NCBI GenBank assembly: GCA_002422175.1
Contig: DITR01000074.1
Location: 1 to 19,829, forward strand
Reading direction: 5' to 3'
Source: Alcaligenaceae bacterium UBA6179
GTDB taxonomy: Bacteria > Pseudomonadota > Gammaproteobacteria > Burkholderiales > Burkholderiaceae_B
DNA: 19,829 nucleotides
This document shows positions 15,508-19,829 of this stretch, one piece after another (within the stretch, counting starts at the first letter, position 1; each line of letters begins with the position of its first letter). A model generated the notes under the pieces. The model was given only the letters and a program-made list of their open reading frames with translations, was not told the origin of the DNA and searched no databases. The translations under genes were made by a program, and so were the position numbers.

Positions 15508-15658
15508 CCAGCCCGAATTGTCGCATACGCACACGACACCTCAACCCAAACCCTATAGCAAATGGCGTCGTATTGCTTGGTTTGTTGGGTTTTGGGCCGT
15601 TAGTGTTGCGGCGTTAGCCATTGTGAGTCAGCTCATTAAGTGGGCAATCGTGCCCTAA
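15500..15658 (+). CDS. DUF2474 / CydX-like single-helix subunit of cytochrome bd oxidase
   Basis: A 52-residue protein. A hydrophilic, His/Pro/Gln-rich N-terminus (about 1-21) precedes a basic KWRR and one membrane helix, IAWFVGFWAVSVAALAIVSQ, ending LIKWAIVP. Single-helix DUF2474 proteins follow cioAB-type operons. By analogy with CydX/CbdX of bd-I they are thought to stabilise the oxidase. The ATG at 15500 lies within the last codons of cydB in another frame (8-base overlap). An in-frame upstream extension to 15452 would begin with TTG inside cydB and lacks family resemblance. The DUF2474 assignment is from pattern recognition, not a search. Confidence 0.8.
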   Translation: MPSQPELSHTHTTPQPKPYSKWRRIAWFVGFWAVSVAALAIVSQLIKWAIVP

Positions 15659-15721
15659 TCAATCATGGTGCGTCAAGTCGCTACAATAGGATTATTTCCT
15701 TTGTAGAACTTGGCCACCATT
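15659..15721 (+). promoter_or_regulatory. Short region upstream of serS with candidate -10
   Basis: TACAAT at 15682-15687 is a good -10 candidate and would start RNA near 15694, about 28 bases before the serS ATG. The -35 at usual spacing is poor. No terminator separates the oxidase operon from serS, so some readthrough is possible. Confidence 0.35.
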
Positions 15722-17035
15722 ATGCTTGACCCACAATTATTACGTAAAGACCTTGACGCTGTTGTAAAACGCCTTGCGAGCCGTAAAGTTGAGTTTGACG
15801 TTGAGACGTTTAATCGTCTCGAATCACAACGCAAAAACATTCAAACTGAAACCGAAGCGTTACAAGCTAAACGCAATGCTTTAGCCAAAGAAATCGGTAT
15901 GCTTAAGGGTCAGGGCAAAGATGCATCGCATGTCTTGGCCGAGTCTCAGCAAATACCTGAGCATCTAAAGCGAATTGAAATTCAACTGCAAGATATTCAA
16001 ACACAGTTGTCAGATCTATTGATGGGTGTACCTAATTTACCCCACGTATCGGTGCCGCTTGGCGCCGATAGTGAAGAAAATGTTGAGGTGCGTCGCTGGG
16101 TTCCCAACCCAGATCTTGTTACTGGCGACCCAAAAAGATTTGATTTTGAGGCTAAAGATCACGTTACCTTGGGCGAACCATTAGGGCTTGATTTTGATAC
16201 GGCGGCAAAATTGTCAGGTGCTCGCTTTAGCTTTATGCGTGGCCCGATGGCGCGCCTTCATCGTGCATTGGCACAGTACATGCTCGACTTGCAAACCGGT
16301 CAACATGGTTATACCGAGTGCTATACCCCTTATATTGTGAATGCCTCAACGCTTTTGGGCACGGGTCAGTTACCGAAATTTCGCGATGATATGTTTTGGG
16401 TCAATCGTGGGGGCGATGAGTCTACAGGTGAAGACCAGTATTTAATTTCAACCTCTGAAATCACATTAACGAGTGTGGCCCGTGACACGTTATTTGCTGA
16501 AGCCGAACTGCCTTTGCGTCTAACGGCACATACGCCATGTTTTCGCTCTGAAGCGGGTAGCGGTGGCCGAGATGTGCGCGGTTTAATTCGTCAGCACCAG
16601 TTCGACAAAGTTGAAATGGTACAAATTGTTGAGCCCGATCAATCGTATGAAACGCTTGAGAAAATGGTGGTGCATGCTGAGGCCGTTTTGCAAGGTTTAG
16701 GCCTACCTTATCGTGTCATGTTGCTCTGTACAGGCGACATGGGTTTTGGGTCAAGCAAAACCTACGATATTGAAGTGTGGATTCCGGCACAACAGACTTG
16801 GCGAGAAATTTCTTCTATTTCAAATTGTGAAGCCTTTCAAGCGCGTCGTATGCAAGCGCGTGTTAAGCGCGGTACGGCTAAGCCCGAGTACGTTCACACT
16901 TTGAATGGTTCAGGTTTAGCTGTAGGCCGTGCTTTGGTGGCCGTCCTTGAAAACGCTCAACAAGTTGATGGTTCAATTCAAGTGCCTGAAGTGTTGTGGC
17001 CTTACATGGGCGGCCTCACTACTTTAAAGCCATAA
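15722..17035 (+). CDS. serS: Seryl-tRNA synthetase
   Basis: Class II synthetase that charges tRNA-Ser (and tRNA-Sec where present) with serine. The 437 residues start MLDPQLLRKDLDAVVKRLAS. An antiparallel coiled-coil arm that contacts the tRNA long variable arm follows (about 25-100, rich in Glu/Lys/Gln). Then come motif 2, FRSEAGSGGRDVRGLIRQHQ, and motif 3, LNGSGLAVGRALVAVLEN. An in-frame TTG at 15710 would add four residues; the ATG at 15722 matches the usual family N-terminus. No clear Shine-Dalgarno is visible. In many betaproteobacteria this gene directly follows rarA. Here the oxidase operon lies between them. Confidence 0.95.
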   Translation: MLDPQLLRKDLDAVVKRLASRKVEFDVETFNRLESQRKNIQTETEALQAKRNALAKEIGMLKGQGKDASHVLAESQQIPEHLKRIEIQLQDIQTQLSDLLMGVPNLPHVSVPLGADSEENVEVRRWVPNPDLVTGDPKRFDFEAKDHVTLGEPLGLDFDTAAKLSGARFSFMRGPMARLHRALAQYMLDLQTGQHGYTECYTPYIVNASTLLGTGQLPKFRDDMFWVNRGGDESTGEDQYLISTSEITLTSVARDTLFAEAELPLRLTAHTPCFRSEAGSGGRDVRGLIRQHQFDKVEMVQIVEPDQSYETLEKMVVHAEAVLQGLGLPYRVMLLCTGDMGFGSSKTYDIEVWIPAQQTWREISSISNCEAFQARRMQARVKRGTAKPEYVHTLNGSGLAVGRALVAVLENAQQVDGSIQVPEVLWPYMGGLTTLKP

Positions 17036-17068
17036 ACATTAAACCCAGTAGATAAAGGTTTTCCTTAT

Positions 17069-18664
17069 ATGTCATATTTTTCTTCGCCTTCGTTGCAACG
17101 TAAACCCGTGCTGGGCCGCAACTTTGTAGCCACTTCGCAACCTTTAGCCACGCAGGCTGGTTTAGAGGCTTTGGCGAAGGGTGGCAATGCAATTGATGCC
17201 GCGCTCAGTGCTGCAATCACCTTAACGGTGGTTGAGCCCACCATGAACGGAATCGGTGGCGATGCCTTTGCTTTGGTTTGGCATAATAAAACCCTTCACG
17301 GCTTAAATGGTTGTGGCCGTGCTCCGGCTGCCTGGAGCCCTGAGTGGTTCAAAGGCCAAACCACTATGCCTGAACGTGGGTGGCATTCGGTTACCGTGCC
17401 GGGTCAAGTGGCTGCATGGGCCGATTTGTCTGAACGCTTTGGGCAATTGCCATTTGAGGCCTTGTTTGAAGCCGCTATTCGTTATGCTACCGAAGGTTTT
17501 CCGGTCAGTCCGGTTATAGCTCGACAGTGGCAAAGTTTTGCACCAATTATGCAGTCGCACCCAGGTTTTGCGCAAGCCTTTATGCCGGGTGGCAAAGTAC
17601 CGCAAGCTGGCGATATCTGGTCTTTTCCAGAGCAAGCGCAAACGTTACGTGACATTGCTGCCACACGTGGTCGCTCATTTTATGAAGGTGATTTAGCACA
17701 TAAGATTGATGCCTTCGCAACATTACATGGCGCCGCTTTATGTGTCGCTGATTTGGCACAACACAAAAGCGAATGGGTTAAACCCATTCACATGCGTGTT
17801 CATGATGTAGATGTTCATGAAATTCCACCTAACGGGCAAGGTGTCGCGGCATTGATGGTGCTGGGCATTTTGCAACATGCTGGTTACGAGCAGGCTGCAC
17901 CGGGTAGTGCTTTACGCACCCACTTAGAAATTGAAGCGATGCGTTTAGCTTTTGCTGATCTATATGCTCATGTCGCAGAGCCTGCACACATGCAGATGAA
18001 TGCAGACGATTTACTTAACCCGATTTACTTAAAACAACGCGCGGCATTAATTAATCGTGATCAATCAAGTCAGTTTGTAGCAGGTGCACCCAAGGTCGGT
18101 GGAACAGTCTATTTATGTACGGCTGATACGCAAGGCAATATGGTGTCTTACATACAATCAAACTTTAACGGTTTTGGTTCGGGTGTTGTGGTTCCAGGCA
18201 CCGGTATATCATTTCAAAATCGCGGTTTTGGTTTTGAGTTAACGCCAGGTCACCCCAATGTGGTGGCGGGTGGCAAACGACCCATGCACACCATTATTCC
18301 TGCTTTCATGACACGAGGTGATCAACCCCTAATGGCTTTTGGTGTAATGGGTGGCAACATGCAGGCACAAGGTCATGTGCAAATGACCTTACGTACCGTG
18401 ATTGATGGTTTAAACCCACAAGCTGCGATTGATGCGCCGCGCTGGCGCGTTTTAGATAATGGGCAACTCACGCTTGAATCACATTGGCCTAAACACATTG
18501 TTGAGGGTTTACAGAAGATGGGTCACAACCCAAACGTTTTAGGTTCAGACAGTATCGAATTTGGTTGTGCACAGGCGGTTGCCATGCACTCAAATAAAAA
18601 TGATCAGGCCGTTTATATCGGTGGTTCTGACCCGAGGCGCGATGGTTTGGCAGGCGTATATTAA
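17069..18664 (+). CDS. Gamma-glutamyltransferase-family amidohydrolase, cytosolic
   Basis: N-terminal-nucleophile hydrolase of 531 residues. Marks of the family are ATSQPLATQAGLEALAKGGN, IDAALSAAITLTVVEPTMNG, GIGGDAF, ATEGFPVSP and RLAFADLYAHVAEP. Self-cleavage before T346 in KVGGTVYLCTAD would give chains of 345 and 186 residues. NGFGSGVVVPGTGISFQNRG and RPMHTIIPAFM follow. There is no signal peptide, unlike periplasmic Ggt. The GGTVYL nucleophile context resembles the YwrD/oxamate-amidohydrolase (HpxW-like) branch rather than TTHYS of classical Ggt, so glutathione may not be the substrate. AAAGG precedes the ATG by 11 bases. It follows serS after 33 bases and may share its transcript. Confidence 0.85.
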   Translation: MSYFSSPSLQRKPVLGRNFVATSQPLATQAGLEALAKGGNAIDAALSAAITLTVVEPTMNGIGGDAFALVWHNKTLHGLNGCGRAPAAWSPEWFKGQTTMPERGWHSVTVPGQVAAWADLSERFGQLPFEALFEAAIRYATEGFPVSPVIARQWQSFAPIMQSHPGFAQAFMPGGKVPQAGDIWSFPEQAQTLRDIAATRGRSFYEGDLAHKIDAFATLHGAALCVADLAQHKSEWVKPIHMRVHDVDVHEIPPNGQGVAALMVLGILQHAGYEQAAPGSALRTHLEIEAMRLAFADLYAHVAEPAHMQMNADDLLNPIYLKQRAALINRDQSSQFVAGAPKVGGTVYLCTADTQGNMVSYIQSNFNGFGSGVVVPGTGISFQNRGFGFELTPGHPNVVAGGKRPMHTIIPAFMTRGDQPLMAFGVMGGNMQAQGHVQMTLRTVIDGLNPQAAIDAPRWRVLDNGQLTLESHWPKHIVEGLQKMGHNPNVLGSDSIEFGCAQAVAMHSNKNDQAVYIGGSDPRRDGLAGVY

Positions 18665-18721
18665 TTTAGGTTTTTTATACACGAGCCAGACTGACATGGC
18701 AGACAAATATGGCTAACTTTA

Positions 18722-19354
18722 TTAAGGTATGCCCAGTAGCTTGTGTGTTTGCAGGCTTAGGCGCCATTTTGGGTGTTGCAAGCAATACTCAATTGTTTTT
18801 TGGGTGTTGCGGGCTTGGTCGGGTCCGTCCATCGGTTGTAGAAAAAAATATTCAAAATCTAAATCGGCATATTGTTCTGGTTTAGCCAATATTTGTGGAA
18901 AAACCAGTTTTAATTCTTGCCCGCTTCGTTGTAGCAATGGTGCATTCGCTTTGGGGCTAACGCATAACCAATCTATACCGGCTGGCGCTGCCAAGGTGCC
19001 ATTGGTTTCAACGGCAATACGAAACCCTTGACCGTGCAAGGCATCAATGAGCGAGGCGTCAAGTTGCAATAACGGTTCACCACCCGTACAGACCACCAGT
19101 TTATTGTTTGCCTCCATGGGCCATTGTTCTGCGACAGCCTGTGCTAAAGATTGTGCATCTTTAAACTTTCCGCCATTTAAACCATCTGTACCCACAAAAT
19201 CAGTATCACAAAATTGGCATATCGCTTGTTGGCGGTCACGCTCAAGCCCAGACCATAGGTTGCACCCTGCAAAGCGCAAAAATACGGCAGCATGGCCCGC
19301 TTGCCCCCCTTCTCCCTGAAGGGTGTAGAACAATTCTTTAACGCTATAGGTCAT
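18722..19354 (-). CDS. queE: 7-carboxy-7-deazaguanine synthase
   Basis: Radical SAM enzyme that converts 6-carboxy-tetrahydropterin to 7-carboxy-7-deazaguanine in the queuosine/preQ0 pathway. The 210 residues show LFYTLQGEGGQAGHAAVFLR, then C31, C46 and C49 spaced CX14CX2C for the 4Fe-4S cluster, CTGGEPLLQL for SAM, and AVETNGT. The 14-residue insertion between the first and second cysteines is the arrangement known for Burkholderia multivorans QueE, in place of CX3CX2C. It lies 13 bases after the queD-like gene, in the same direction, so the two are co-transcribed. It converges with the gamma-glutamyltransferase-family gene over 57 bases with no strong terminator. Confidence 0.93.
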   Translation of the reverse strand: MTYSVKELFYTLQGEGGQAGHAAVFLRFAGCNLWSGLERDRQQAICQFCDTDFVGTDGLNGGKFKDAQSLAQAVAEQWPMEANNKLVVCTGGEPLLQLDASLIDALHGQGFRIAVETNGTLAAPAGIDWLCVSPKANAPLLQRSGQELKLVFPQILAKPEQYADLDFEYFFLQPMDGPDQARNTQKTIEYCLQHPKWRLSLQTHKLLGIP

Positions 19355-19367
19355 TTTTTATCTCGTC

Positions 19368-19829
19368 TTAAACCGGTAAGGCTGGGCCTAACTCGCCCCA
19401 ATGCAAAATGACGCCACAGCCGCGCGTTTCGTTTAAATCAATGCGATCAAGCTCAGGAATAACCGGTTGTGCAAGGGTGCGAATATATCGTGCAACGCTG
19501 GCTGTATCGGTATCTTGCTCACCCATAATTTCATGCAAAGGATAGTGGTCAAGCGATTTAAAAATGGGATCAAAAATTGTTTTGACGTCACCAAAATCAA
19601 CTGTCCAGCCTTGCACACGATCAAGTGGTGCATGCAAGTGAAGACGCAGCGTAAAAGTGTGGCCATGTATGCGACGCCGTGGGTCGCCGTGCGGGGCTCG
19701 TTTAAGTTGAACGGCACTGTCAAGGGTGAGTTCTTTCCAAATGCGGTAATGTGCGCCGTCAAAGTGTGCACCGCAGCTACCCGTTTCATAAACAGTTACC
19801 CAAGACAGCTCGGGTAGTTGCGGTTTGAG
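19368..19829 (-). CDS. queD: QueD / 6-pyruvoyl-tetrahydropterin synthase family protein, 5' end outside the window
   Basis: The frame is open to the right edge (153 codons visible) with no credible start inside; a 270-base internal ATG frame (19637) would lose the HGH motif. Recognisable T-fold marks are RRRIHGHTFTLRLHL, GWTVDFGDVKTIFDPIF, SLDHYPLHEI and a C-terminal LNETRGCG. These and its place beside queE point to 6-carboxy-tetrahydropterin synthase. Unusually, the segment aligned without gaps to the FEAAHRLPHVPEGHKCGRLHGH region of E. coli QueD has Val where the first zinc-binding His should be (SAVQL). It also has Arg where the catalytic Cys should be. An N-terminal extension containing SCGAHFDGAHYRIW precedes it. 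It is therefore either a divergent QueD or a relative with altered chemistry. Confidence 0.75.
   Translation of the reverse strand, partial: LKPQLPELSWVTVYETGSCGAHFDGAHYRIWKELTLDSAVQLKRAPHGDPRRRIHGHTFTLRLHLHAPLDRVQGWTVDFGDVKTIFDPIFKSLDHYPLHEIMGEQDTDTASVARYIRTLAQPVIPELDRIDLNETRGCGVILHWGELGPALPV

Noticed and set aside
17303..17641. 112-codon minus-strand frame opposite the gamma-glutamyltransferase-family gene
   Set aside because: Antisense shadow with no recognisable motif; the plus frame is convincing across the region.
18665..18721. AGCCA...TGGCT repeat as a terminator between the ggt-family gene and queE
   Set aside because: Only five base pairs around a long loop and no downstream T-tract.
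19467..19817. 116-codon plus-strand frame opposite the queD-like gene
   Set aside because: Antisense shadow of a frame that carries clear QueD-family motifs.
1..19829. CRISPR arrays, insertion sequences, integrases, att sites, tRNA or rRNA genes
   Set aside because: Reading both strands showed no regularly spaced repeats, no transposase or integrase frame and no tRNA-like cloverleaf.

Overview
The window looks like chromosomal core sequence of a betaproteobacterium, probably Burkholderiales. The evidence is the gene order trxB/smr facing ftsK-lolA-rarA(-serS), the betaproteobacterial form of the long VC_2705-type symporter, and a QueE with the CX14CX2C cluster motif known from Burkholderia. 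GC is moderate (mid to high 40s by eye). I do not commit to a genus. I see no insertion sequence, integrase, CRISPR array, rRNA or tRNA.

Layout. Positions 1-197 hold the 3' end of NADP-isocitrate dehydrogenase (icd), closed by a strong bidirectional terminator. A small DUF427 gene (minus strand, 323-601) diverges from a three-gene operon (847-4242): egtD, egtB and a MalY/PatB-type PLP C-S lyase. Together these make a plausible complete ergothioneine route (histidine to hercynine, to hercynyl-cysteine sulfoxide, to ergothioneine) with no egtA or egtC. This block is visibly more AT-rich than what follows. A roughly 250-base region with strong hairpins (4243-4491) then precedes a two-component Na+:solute symporter (4492-6869).

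Positions 6878-8423 on the minus strand carry trxB followed by an overlapping Smr-domain gene. A 54-base divergent promoter region with a compact operator-like repeat separates trxB from ftsK. ftsK, lolA and rarA run rightwards (8478-12836). Next comes a cyanide-insensitive-type cytochrome bd oxidase operon (13070-15658): cydA/cioA, cydB/cioB and a 52-codon DUF2474 (CydX-like) membrane peptide. It sits between rarA and serS, which are commonly adjacent in related bacteria. serS and a cytosolic gamma-glutamyltransferase-family amidohydrolase follow. Converging from the right edge are queE and a partial queD-like gene for queuosine/7-deazaguanine synthesis.

How the parts fit. Several genes serve redox and thiol homeostasis: ergothioneine synthesis, thioredoxin reductase and an oxidase of a class often linked to low oxygen, cyanide, sulfide or NO tolerance. 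I see no shared regulator here, so any coordination is inference. The points most worth a second look are: the minimal ergothioneine operon with a MalY/PatB-type last enzyme; the structured leader before the symporter; the ftsK promoter whose predicted start coincides with the ATG (leaderless mRNA) and whose spacer is filled by an inverted-repeat operator; and the QueD homologue lacking one zinc-binding His and the catalytic Cys in an ungapped alignment. No clearly new multi-gene system is evident.
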